Source of the DNA: Cristatella mucedo
Lineage: Eukaryota > Bryozoa > Phylactolaemata > Cristatellidae
DNA length: 64,000 nucleotides
Assembly: GCA_009760855.2 (NCBI GenBank)
Contig: WPIO01000032.1
Location: 1,405,001-1,469,000 of the forward strand
Direction of reading: 5' to 3'
Position numbers and translations under genes: made by a program. This document shows, in pieces, positions 26,610-37,429 of the stretch. Position 1 is the first letter of the stretch; each line of letters begins with the position of its first letter. The notes beneath the pieces were generated by a model. That model had not been told where the DNA came from and searched no databases. It saw only the letters and a list, made by a program, of their open reading frames with translations.

Positions 26610-27830
26610 CTCGCCCAAAGATTATAAGTTTTCCGTAGATGCAGCATAGCAGACAATAAGGCAGCAACCACATCTGCAAGGGCTTTGAGCTCAACCAATG
26701 ACATGTCAGGATTGCACAACATGAAATGCAATTCCAGAAAAGGAACCTGTATCTTCTTTCACAGCTTATCTCATCTGATTTGAGACCTGAGGCACTCATT
26801 GACACAAGGCTAATTAGAGTTCCGGAAACTCGGCTATGCCCACTTTGAGCTCAGGTCTCGATTTATTCAGTGTAGCTGGTTAAAAGCAGCACTATGTGAG
26901 CATGAGGATAGACATTTAAAAAGGCAGATTGATAACTAGATCCAAAATCCTAGGGAAGGACTTAATCGTATTTACTAGCTGAGTGAGGATTTCGCTTAAT
27001 GGAACTTTCAGAACTCAGTCAAGGAAAACACTCATTTTCGAGCACTTAGATGCTAGTCTCTAGGGCAAGAATGATTTGGGAAAGGAAATTATTTGCATGA
27101 GTTCGGTTTTCTTAAATATGCAACCTTAAAATAAATTGGTTTGACGTCATGCTGCTGGTTTGTAATGCAGGGTGTACAATTTTTTAGTCATCGAATTAAT
27201 TCTAATGCTTTTGAATGAATGAGAACATTGCTTGCGTTTGTCGTCAGAGAATGATTGTCCCGGCACAATGGTTCCAAATTTACTTTCCTTATGGCCGTAT
27301 TAATAAATAGAGAACACCAAACAATGCCGAGAACCACAGAGGCCCCTGCAGGGCTCCGGGACCCCGGAAAAGGCTCCTGGTAGGACCAGTGACCGGTTTA
27401 TAACACGTACGGCGCTTGATAGAACATTGAGATCCAACTCTTGCGGAGGCTCTTACAAAGAATATTCATTGTTATCAATCGTTTGAAGTACGACATTATG
27501 ATGCTTAGAACAACTGTTGCCGATTAATTATCCGGCAGACATAACATTGCCATCGTTATTGCTATTTCGAATTTTATTAGTCAAATGGATATTGGTTTCA
27601 GTTGATAGTATGGCTTGACCAATGCTGAAATTTGTCAAAAACATCCCCATGAATGATATATAAGTTGTTTTTGAAAATCCTTACGAGGATTGTGTACCAT
27701 AAATGGAAGAATGGGACTGGAGAATACTTTCTTGGCCCAGATTAGAATTCAAAACTTTCTGGTGCCGCACGAACGACCGCTGATTCGAATGGTGTCATGC
27801 ATAGTTCGTTATAGACTTTCAAGCATTAAA
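26610..27830. other. Host sequence, no gene recognised
   Basis: AT-leaning DNA with short unsupported frames. No repeat identified with confidence. Confidence 0.5.
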
Positions 27831-27939
27831 TAGGCGTGCTACCAAGCCGACAAGTCTGTCCACCGTTAAAACCCAAAAAAGATGGTGTTGGGCATGCAGC
27901 TAAACAGCTCTTTTTACTGGCCTTAATTGTGTACCTTAC

Positions 27940-28330
27940 TCATTTGCAGAAACCTTTGAAAAAATCGCATCATACAAGTTGTTTTTTCTCTTCGTCTTGC
28001 CGATGGGATTGCCAAGCACAATCTAGGCTTTTTCACTGCTATGCGGATGACACACAGTTGTACCTTTGCTTTGATCCCTCCCAGCCCTCTGGCACGTCAA
28101 ATTCTCTTAACTCCCTTGCTGCATGTGTTGATGACATCTGCACTTGGATGGCAGCAAATGTTTTTAATTGAATGACGGTAAAAACTTACTTACTGGTTAT
28201 GGGCAAACCAGTGCCGTGTATAAATTGAAAAGATTAACGCTCAAACTGACTCTGCCAGCATATTTCCTGTTGAATCTGCACGAAATCTATATGCCATGTA
28301 CCAAACTTGCAGTGAGAGTCTTGTAGACAG
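27940..28330 (+). mobile_element. LINE reverse-transcriptase fragment with YADD motif
   Basis: The plus strand carries LPMGLPS in one frame and FHCYADDTQLYL in another. These are the consecutive substrate-loop and catalytic motifs of a non-LTR reverse transcriptase. Further downstream, NSLNSLAACVDDICTWM matches the following conserved stretch of CR1/L2-type enzymes. Stops and at least one frame change separate the pieces, so it is inactive. It ends in sequence matching the 5' side of the 34.7-35.6 kb copy. Confidence 0.75.
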
Positions 28331-28479
28331 CCTGATGAGCACCCACAGGTCGCTCAGAGCCTCCAGGCTCCAATTTTGTTATAAGTACGTCCAAGATAAG
28401 TTATAATAGCACCCACACAGCAATATCAGGCCAATACCGGTCGGTATTACTAACAAGCAGATAATGTTCTGCGTCGCTC

Positions 28480-30800
28480 TCGGTCAGTATTAGGAAATTT
28501 CAGGCTATGCGGTATGACAAAGTTTCGGTGCATTCGTGAGAAAGCGTACAAGCTTACCTCCACTTAAACGACAGCACGGCTTTGTCCCTGTCGCAAAATT
28601 TCGTGTGATCTGACGATAAAATAAGTGCAGAATCATTCGCATCACACTGAGGAGCAAAGTTTAAGTAATCCATTTTGCTACCTTACTAAATTATGGCTTG
28701 CGAGTCGGTCATTTGAATAAATGCAGCCAGTGAAAGCTGCTTCCCTAGATCAATAGTCTGAGCCATTCAAGGGGACGGGTCATATCAGCATGGAGCTTCG
28801 GTCTTCCTTCAATAGAGCAGCTAGCCGATAGGCCAGCATCGAATGGCTGTAGAATCCCGGCCCATAGACAGTACAATGAGACAAAAACCCACTCATGTAG
28901 GTCCAGCTATAAAGCTATCATAACACACTTGCGAACTTGCGTCGGCTTTAGTAGTCAAGAGTGGCTACACACGTAGCAAGAATGAAGCTTCAGCATAATT
29001 AGTGCTACTCTATGATGTCTCTATTCCTTGACTCAGTTGCAGTGACGCAGCTCGATGAAGCTGGGAAATGGCATTTGATGTAAAAGTCTAGCTAAATTTA
29101 GTCGATTTAACATCCTGAGATATATAGCAGGCAGAAGAGCTGAAACTCTTTCACCAATACTGCAGCAGAAATGACGCAATTAGTCAGACGCAGGAGTCAA
29201 ACCCACGACCCCGATCGTTTAGTTTCGAGCACCTTACTCCAAAGCTTCAGACTGGTTGGACAAACTAGCATTTTAATTTTGCACACCAGTAATTCAAGTT
29301 TGTCAAATTAATAGTCACTGCCCTTGCGCCATAAACTAGTGAAACTAAAAACTAACAACAAGCTAAATCAAATATTCTTACATACAAGCTTTTGTTATGG
29401 TCAGACGGCAGCAAACAGCCGGCAAAAAATGCATTGACTAACAGCTCGGTTAGCAAGGTTGCTCAATTTGGAGCACGCCACAGAGACCGTCTCAAAGCCG
29501 AGGCCAAAAAGCAAGCAATTTAAGCGAAGCTAGCAGAATGAAGCCAGCACTTGGATCGCCATGGATGAATTGACTAAAATTCAGGCAGGAAAGCATAGAA
29601 TCGCCATGGCTGCAGCTCAAGGTAGTAAACCACAGTGTGGATTATTCGCGTGACAGCAAATATTCGAAAGTGAAACAGGGCGACGGTAGCACTGGGCCGA
29701 CTGAGCAGGTACAATGCGCCCAGAAAGACGAACATGTAGACATTCTCCATGTCATTCAAATGAATCCTACAACACAAAATCACGGCTACCGAATTGTCAA
29801 TCGACATTGGGCAATTCTCGCGCACTAATTATAACTTGAGGTAGCGGCAGCGACTTTCCATGCGACAACAGAGCCGCTAATCTCGAGAGGATGCAAGCGC
29901 AATTTCTTGACTTATTTAGCCCCAAACAAAATATTCGTGATAGCAAGGAGCTCCCTACGAGGAATAGCCTTTGAGGGCAGCTCTATTCGCAGAAAGAAAA
30001 GCATACGAACTGGTGATGACTTTAACAAACCAACGTTTTTTAAAACACATTTCAGCATTTCATTTCATTTCATTTCACTTACAGCACATTTCAAATTAAA
30101 TGAATTTCTCAAAGTCAGAAAATCACGTGTAAATACCTTCTTGCTCTCTCCACCTGCACATTTTCTCCCGTTTTCCCTCCGAACACTTTAGCATCTTCAG
30201 CAGAAGCGAACACCTGCAAGTTCAAAGACAGCATATCTGGTCCTAGCCTTACAACAATGCAAATGTTCAATGACCGAGTCAGCGGCTACAAACCAAATTT
30301 CTCGGTGTTTTTTCAAACAAAAGCTGTAACGTCAAGAATATAAATAAAAGCTGGTGTAATTGGATCCAGCTCAATTACCTATACAGTCCAGCAGCAGTTG
30401 CTAACGAATTCGTACGAGAACCTGAAGGTGCGTTCCAAATATTTAGATTAGAGCAGACAGCCTATACTTTTAAGTTTATGCAGCATACAGCTGGCATCGA
30501 AACGGTGACGCACAGGAAGATACACGACCCCGCAAGCGGCTAGCCTTTAGTGATGCTGACCTTTAGCGACAGGCGATAGAATATGGTTAGAGGAATAATA
30601 AGCAGCGTCTTCAGCAGCACTAAAGCCGCGTAGAACGCATACGCTGCAATCAGCTCCTGGTCTAGCGAGGCTAGTTCAAACGCCATGGAAAGACTACAGC
30701 GTCTACCGATGGTAGCCGCTACAGCAGAATGAATTCACAATGAAAAGTATCCGATTCGCTGTGCCGTGTGCGCAGCTAGATTACATTTAACTGGATGGCT
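28480..30800 (+). repeat. Dispersed degenerate repeat, copy B
   Basis: Co-linear with copy A at 20.7-25.4 kb (see there) but more compact, so one or both copies carry insertions or deletions. Around 29,180-29,240 (minus strand) a GGTCGTGGGTTTGACTCC string resembles a tRNA B box and may be a decayed SINE inside it. No intact frame. Confidence 0.55.
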
Positions 30801-31164
30801 GCAATTGAGTACTTTACGGGCCCGGTTACCAATGCGCTGCTCTGAAACATCGCTCACAAAAACCTGTCAATTCATTTTCACGCTTGGCCGCCGCTCAGAT
30901 AAAATGTATCATGTCTTTAGCTAGCTTGCTACAGACCTCGCGTCGTCTTGTCCGTCGTCCAAGACAAATCCTATCGTGGGAATGGGTTTACCCGAAAGTT
31001 TACAATAGAGGCCAAGGGGTGTGCTCGCTGCTCTGTTTGTGGGTTGTGCACCTGAAGTGTGGCTGCAATAAAGCAGCACGAATAAGCAGCGCTCCGCTGT
31101 GAACACTGGTGGCCACGGGGTACGGACATTCCTCTCCGGACTATATACCCCGGATATTTCCTCA
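30801..31164. other. Host sequence, no gene recognised
   Basis: Short linker between a dispersed repeat and a LINE copy. Nothing recognised. Confidence 0.5.
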
Positions 31165-31820
31165 TCGAGCAAATCTCCAGTTGAATCAGCTCGAAATCGA
31201 GGTGTCATATTCCAAAGCGACCTCTCGTTAGACGACAATATCAGCTCCACAGTCAAATCCGCCTATTTTCAGCTTCATGACATTGCTAAAATTCGGGCTT
31301 GTTTAGATAAAGATACCACATCTAAGTTGGTCCATGCATTCGCGACATCCCGTCTCGACTTCTGCAACTCACTGCTTACTGGCCTACCAGCATGTGCGAT
31401 CTGGCGATTGCAGCTGGTGCAAAACTCGGCAGCTAGACTTGTCTGTCGTGAGCGTCGCAGTTGCCACATTACTCTACTTCTTGCCGACCTGCGTCAGAAC
31501 ATCCCCCGACCTGACCACATTTAAAAGGAACCTAAAAACACACCTATTTAGGACAGCATTTAGTGGGTCCCTGTGATTCGTCCTTGATGTGCTTATGCGT
31601 GCTGACACTGTGCATGCTGCCACTAACCACATTCGCATGCTGACCCTGTGCATGTCACCCCTAACCATATTATTCATTTTGTTTGTTTTTTAAGCATGAT
31701 TTTACTTACCATTCAATTGAATTTCACTTTGCAGCAAATTTAAAGCGCCTAGAGAGAGATTAAGTTCTCTGAGTGCGCTTTATCAAGTGAATTATTATTA
31801 TTATTATTGTTATTATTATC
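31165..31820 (+). mobile_element. LINE C-terminal fragment with (ATT)n tail
   Basis: Encodes RNRGVIFQSDLSLDDNISST and KLVHAFATSRLDFCNSLL, then RLQLVQNSAARLVC, the post-polymerase C-terminal segment of a CR1/L2-like LINE. Relative to the 39.6-kb copy, an internal block is missing between LLLADL and the LPTCVRTSPDL segment, so the frame shifts. The 3' end is GTAAAGCGCC-type sequence followed by (ATT)n at about 31,791-31,820. Dead copy. Confidence 0.85.
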
Positions 31821-31837
31821 GAGCATTCACCGCACTG

Positions 31838-33152
31838 GGGTAGGACGTTCCCCCCCCCGGGGTAGGGGATTTTCTCCCCTCCCTTATGGAAATGTCACAA
31901 TATAAATTGTTTTGTTAACATATCTTGTAAAAGTAAGTATTATTATAGTATATTATAAATTACATAATCTCACATTAAAGTCATCAGAAACGCGGTCGCT
32001 GCGGACCTGCTTTTCGGCAGACCACCATTTGCAAGGTCAAAGTTCTGCCCCGGGAGGTCAGCAGCAGACACTCTCGGCAGGCCGCAGCCGCGAGCACGTA
32101 GCAGTATCCTCGGCCGCCGAAGCCGCCGCCGCCCCTACTGACATCGGCACCGTGGTGCATACAGCCCGTTCAAAGCTCACCGTCGCCGCCGCCGCCGCCG
32201 CAGTGGTTGCTGCACCGGGCGTCACGCGTCGACCGCCGCCGCTACCGACGCCGCCACCGACGCCGCCGCCGCCGACGCCGCGCTGGCCGTACTGCCTCCG
32301 TCGGTCGTGCTATTGAGTCGCCGCCTATATTGAGTTGTTTTATTTGAATTTAACGTGAGCATAATTTGATCATGTATATTATATACAGTCGTCGTTCACA
32401 GCTTCACTCTATCTCGGTTTTTCAAATATCTTCATTAAAAAGTTAATCGAGATGGTGAAAATGATACTACGGGTGCTCGGTTATCCGAGTCAATTGCACA
32501 CCGCTGCATCTCACTTAAAATTACTGTACGTATGAGCTGTTGGTCTATTTAGTCGAGCACCCCCACAAATCCTTCAACGTCAGGTGCAGCCTCATTGAGA
32601 GCAGTAACCGTGCTCCTTTTTACCGCTCAGTACACCTCTTCATCATCATCGAACCAATTGCACTATTACGCAAAGTTAGTGGTTGTGTGTAAAAATTGCG
32701 TGCGTTTAATGAAACGCAAAGAATTGATAATATGATATTCGTATAGTCTAATTCGTCTTATTATCCCCTACATTGTCTAATATATTGGGTAATACGTGCA
32801 GTGGATACTAAATTGGTGTTATTTAACGTCCAGAGGGTTCTAATAACGTTAACGCCGAATTAGAGTGGCATGAACAGGTTTTCCATGCTCTAGTTACGAA
32901 AATATTTGATTTATAAATAAAGAATCGTACTTCGTTGAAATTCAAAAACCACGGCAGAGTCTGGAACCGATTAACCGCGATAAACGAGGGACGACTGTAA
33001 ATATCTGTATTCTTAGTTATACATTCATCAACATAGGGGGATAATGTTCTACCTCGAGAGGGGAATGTCTCGGGCGGGGAAATGTCCTAGGGTCTGTTAG
33101 ATATTAAATATCGGGGGTGGGGCGTCTTGGGGGGGGGGGGGAGAAATGTCCT
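31838..33152. mobile_element. Candidate element with G-rich inverted ends
   Basis: The left end reads CTGGGGTAGGACGTTCCCCC and the right end reads GGGGGAGAAATGTCCTACAA. These are inverted relative to each other (GTAGGACxTTxCCCC). Between them are a GC-rich segment with (CCG/ACG)n triplets at 32,060-32,330 and a TA-flanked MITE at 32,386-32,997. Family not recognised; no transposase. The inverted ends are short and G-run based, so this is tentative. Confidence 0.4.
32386..32997. mobile_element. pogo/Tc1-mariner-type MITE
   Basis: The left end is TA then CAGTCGTCGTTCACAG. The right end, on the minus strand, is CAGTCGTCCCTCGTTTATCG, followed outward by TA. The first eight bases are a perfect inverted repeat, and the further TTTATCGCGGTTAAT text is typical of pogo/Tigger-like ends as I remember them. 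No transposase frame. It lies inside the candidate G-rich-ended element. Confidence 0.55.
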
Positions 33153-34675
33153 ACAACCAGCGGCCACGATGAGATCTTGCGTGGTTCTGTAGCCTCACAA
33201 CCCGGACTTGCACAAGCCTAGATCGTGTCTACTTACAAGCTTCACGTAGCAGGTGGAAGGCAAGAGGCGATACTACTACGGCGTGGGATCTGAAGCCGCG
33301 AGCGCTTGCTGTGTCTGTGTGACAGCGTAGCAACGTTGGCCGTGCTCACGTGCCTCCGCTTGCAGTTATAGCGCAGATTGTGGTTACAGCAGCGTCCCCG
33401 AATGCACGATTCCAGCGACAATGTGCCTTCCTACGGACTAGCCACCTAGGGTGAAGGCCAAAGCAGTAGTAAAGCCTAAACAAGTAGCCAATCCTTCCTA
33501 TGGCGAACAAAGACCAGGCAACACACTCACCCGTATAATGCAATCGTGCCATCTACAAAGCCTGTTGGGTTACGCTTCTGTCGTTGAGCAAAATCTACTG
33601 ACCGCGGTGGGAATGACAGCATTCGGAAATGCATTACGAAATTTTAGCTGTTCGTCTCGGCTAATGAAAGGAAATCGTCCAAAGCCGGAGCGTGGTTATC
33701 AGTGCACATCGAAGGCGATGCACAAGCGTTATTTGTTCTCTCGGTTGTTAGCATTGGAAACTGAAACTGCAAATTCCGCCGAGAGGCGAGCGACAGTGCT
33801 GACGGCAAGGTACGAAGGTGACCCTGCGGTTTTTTGCGATTTTCATTGTTTGAATGCTGCAGCATCCGCCCAGCACCCCGGGCTGCACTCGTTCACTTTA
33901 AGCGGTTGCAACGGAATTGCTCTCATGTATATGAGTGCTAGTGGGTGTGCCAGCGACACAAGCAAGAGTGTGGAGGGAGGAACGGCGTGCGGTTAATCAG
34001 GCTTGTAAGGCTAGGGCGGTGAAAGAAGTTCTGCTGTAAGACGCTGCCCGACGACTCGGGTGTAGCTTCAAGCCCAGCCCTAGTGGTTCGCGTCCAGACC
34101 GATTCGAATGAGTCATCGTGTGCTTGGACGCACAAGATCGCCAGACTCTGCTATTAAGTCTCAATACGGCAGGAACAGCTAAGTACGCAAAGTCTGCAGA
34201 TGCTTTGTGGGCTGAGGTTTTCATGGCATATTTATAAGGTATCTAAAGAAAGAACGAAATGCCCGATTTGCTTAGTCTTCGATGGCCCTAAAATTATCGC
34301 TACTGGACTCTGCGATGAACTTTCTAATGAGGCAGCAGTTCTTCGGTGTATACATTAAAAAAGAAAGAAATGCTTCCAATGAAAACTTTGACTGCAATGC
34401 CATCGGTTTTTCAAATATAAACGTCTAATTCAGCAGATTTATATCAAAGTAAGTGACTGTCACCCGTTAATGAGTTATTAGCTTCCAGACACTAAGGTAA
34501 GTGCATTGTAACCAAAAAGTTACTGCACCTAGAGATGCCGGAATGCTTGTGCTAGACTATAAAGAATAGACAACTGCAGCTGCTCTCCATTAGATTTTCC
34601 AAAGATCTTTGATCTAGACTTGATAAATCACTGAGCAGGAAGCCCATTCATAACAACAATTATAGGACCTTTGAT
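33153..34675. other. Host sequence, no gene recognised
   Basis: Includes a 181-codon plus-strand frame (33,451-33,996) with no recognisable domain, overlapped by other frames. Its length is within chance expectation for a 64-kb window. Nothing else recognised. Confidence 0.45.
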
Positions 34676-35620
34676 AAAGCACTCTCAGAGAACTCAGTCT
34701 GGTTCTAGGCACTTTACATCTGCTGCAAAGGAAGGAAGATCGAATGGTTAGCGGTAGCATGATCAATAAACAACAAGAATAACATGGTTAGGGGGACACA
34801 CATAGGGTCAGCCTGCAGGTGTGGTTAGTGGCAGCATCAACGATGTCAGCACGCACAAGCACATTAAGGACAAATCACATAGACCTACTTAATGCTGTGA
34901 TAAATAGATGCGTTTTTAGCTTATTTTTGAATGGGGTCGAGTCAGTAGGTATCTTGGCACAAGTCGGGAGTAAGCTCCAGGTTTTGGGACCATACGGACT
35001 AAATAAACGGTCTCCAAAGGCGGGTTTCGAGTTTCTTAAAAGGTATAGATAAACAATTAGATTCCGAAAAGCGGGTGATACGATGCTTAGCCTGGTGGGG
35101 GGGGGGAGGGGGTAGATCTGATAGGCAGGCAGGAGCCAAATAATGAAGGGACCTAAAAGTGAGTGGCGAAACCTCGACGTCGATACGTTGCTTGACTGGG
35201 AGCCAGTGCAGGTCAGCAAGAAGTGGTGTTATGGGCCATGGCGACGTTCACGCCAGATAAGCCTAGCTGCAAATCTTTGCACCGGCTGTAGGCGCCTGAT
35301 TGCACAGGCCGGTAGACCGGAAAGCAGTGAGTTACCGATGTCTAGATATGACGTCACAAATGCGTGGACCAACTTCGATGTGGTATTCCTGTCTAAAGAA
35401 GCCCAAATTTTAGCAATGCTATGTAGCTGAAAGTGGGCAGACTTGACTGTGAATCTGATTTGGTCGTCTAATGAAACTTGCACTAGAAAGAGATTGAGTT
35501 CTCTGAGGGCGCTTTATAAAGACTGTTATTATTATTATTATTAAAACGAAACACCACTTTGGATAGTTACACCTAGATTTCATGCAGATTCAACAGGTCG
35601 TATGCTGGCAGAGCCGATTT
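34676..35620 (-). mobile_element. LINE copy interrupted by a nested LINE tail
   Basis: Minus-oriented copy of the CR1/L2-like LINE. The 3' end, GATAAAGCACTCTCAGAGAA, is at the left, followed by its 3' untranslated part. The degenerate C-terminal coding region ends near a segment matching 28,250-28,310. The frame is broken by stops. A 70-bp forward-oriented tail of the same family is inserted at 35,478-35,547. Confidence 0.8.
35478..35547 (+). mobile_element. Nested 70-bp LINE tail insertion
   Basis: Begins GCACTAGAAAGAGATTGAG and contains CTCTGAGGGCGCTTTATAAA and a terminal (ATT)n. It is flanked by GAAAC at 35,473-35,477 and again at 35,548-35,552, a likely target-site duplication. The host LINE copy continues on both sides in the opposite orientation. 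Confidence 0.7.
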
Positions 35621-36244
35621 TGTTTGCCTAGGTAGCAGTGGAAACACTAGGAGAACGTACAACCGGGCCAACCAAGAGCAATTGGCTGAATCAAAGTCCT
35701 GAAGCCCTTGAGGAGTGTTGTTGCGTTGCCAGAGGCATTGCAGCTATGTGTGAAATACCAGAGAATGTATAGACGGCTTGACTGCTATATTATTTGAACT
35801 AATCTGAAGTTTCAAGGAGACATAAAAAAAGGACCTGAGTAAGCCACGTAGCAACAGCATTTTGTGAAAGTTCTAGTCGATGAAGCGATCCCAGGGCCTG
35901 CGATTGAGTTACAGGAATTGAGTAGCAGGTTTTTTCCCGTTAACCATAATTGTGTTTGATGTTCATATCACGATGTTCATCACGATGTTCATCACGAGAG
36001 CCAAGAGTTCCGCGTATGGAACACCCGCATGCTGGAGTGTGGCTAACGTAGCAAACTAGCGACTTCTTCAATGCATACCTATAAATGGTGACATGGATCT
36101 TGCTATTGGCACTATGCCAATTGCAATAATGACATCATTTTTACAATTTTGTAAGTGGATATGGATTGTGAACGTTTGCATATAAATATTATGTTTTTGC
36201 TAAACTGGATCTTAGGATTTAGAGTTTCAAAGGCAAGTATTGAT
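35621..36244. other. Host sequence, no gene recognised
   Basis: AT-leaning DNA. A three-copy ATGTTCATCACG-type short tandem lies at about 35,958-35,998. No gene. Confidence 0.5.
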
Positions 36245-36246
36245 TA

Positions 36247-36961
36247 CAGTGGTACCTCGGCTTTTACGAGTTCAATTCGTTCTGTGCCAGAGCTCGTATA
36301 TTAAATTGCTCGAATGTCATAAACATTTTCCGTGTTGATATGAATTGAAATGCCATTAAACCGTTCCGCACCTCCGCAAAACACTGCGATTCTTGTCACA
36401 TATTTTTATATTAAAAAATGTACTTATAATACAACGAATATTGTATTAAAAACAATACATTAGAATGCCTCGAAATAAAACGGGTTATATTAATCATAAT
36501 GTACATGAGTAACTTAAAGATTAGACGTTTTGAAGATGCTAATAGAGTTAGAGGAGAAAGGCTGAAATGAATATCTGAATCTTCTTTGCCGACTTTCGCC
36601 CTTTCGCCAGGGTTTCCAAGCTTTCAGTTTATTGGCTGGGCTTGTATGCGGACGCAGCGATCGTTATAAGTTATGCGATGAACTCTTACTCAATGATATT
36701 ACCTAAATAGAGTACGTACTTAGCTGGTCCTGCCGTAGTCGGATTTAACACTGGAGTCTGGCGATCTTGTGGGTTGAAGCACGACGATGGCTGGCTCGAG
36801 TCTGTCTGGAAGCGAACCAACAGGCCTGCCCTTGGCGTCACGCCCGGGTCGTAGGGTAACCCGAATTTTAGCTCGCAACTCAAAGTAGAAAATCGGCCGA
36901 GAGACAGCTCGTAACTCCAAACACTCGTAAGTCGCGACACTCGTAAGAAGAGGTACCACTG
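36247..36961. mobile_element. Tc1/mariner-superfamily MITE, 715 bp
   Basis: Terminal inverted repeats begin CAGTGGTACCTC on both ends. The left reads CAGTGGTACCTCGGCTTTTA, and the right, minus strand, reads CAGTGGTACCTCTTCTTACG. Subterminal ACGAG repeats are present on both sides. TA dinucleotides flank both ends (36,245-36,246 and 36,962-36,963), as expected for Tc1/mariner or pogo target duplication. The minus-strand frames within it do not resemble a transposase. Confidence 0.85.
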
Positions 36962-37249
36962 TATCCTGATTTGCTATGCAGATTTTAGAGATTAGTGTCC
37001 TGGATATATATATATTTTTTTTTAGGAACAACGATTATAATTGTAATATTTAGGGTTTCTGTGTATTTATGAACTATGGCTAGGTTTCGTTTTCCTTTAG
37101 GGTTGGAGTACATAATTGAGTGTATGCAGTGGATGGCAGTAACGTTTAACTTTTATCTTTTGGCACAGTGACCGTAGCAACAGAATCACGATTCTATGAT
37201 AAGTGATGCCACATTAGCTGAGGTAAACGTTGTTCAAGCTCTTTCATAC

Positions 37250-37425
37250 GGGTGCTTGAAGCCGTGATGTAGGTAAAGTGCTTGCTCTTTACGACGGAGG
37301 TCGTGGGCTCGAATCATGCAGTAGGAGATCCTTTATGGTCAACTGCAAGCGGTGTAGACAGCCAATACGACTCTTCTGCTGCTATACAAAATTAGGTTAA
37401 ATTAGCTAATATTATATTTAGATGC
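37250..37425 (+). mobile_element. tRNA-derived SINE, copy 1
   Basis: The tRNA-like head carries B-box text GGTCGTGGGCTCGAATCATG. The body has GGAGATCCTTTATGGT and GACTCTTCTG, then GCTATACAAA, and the tail has TTAAATTAGCTAATATTA. The same block order occurs in reverse orientation at 47,110-47,275 and 47,585-47,775, defining a SINE family in this genome. Confidence 0.7.
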
Positions 37426-37429
37426 TCAT

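Noticed and set aside
33451-33996. 181-codon plus-strand ORF
   Set aside because: No domain, no splice or promoter context, and about one such frame is expected by chance in a window of this size.
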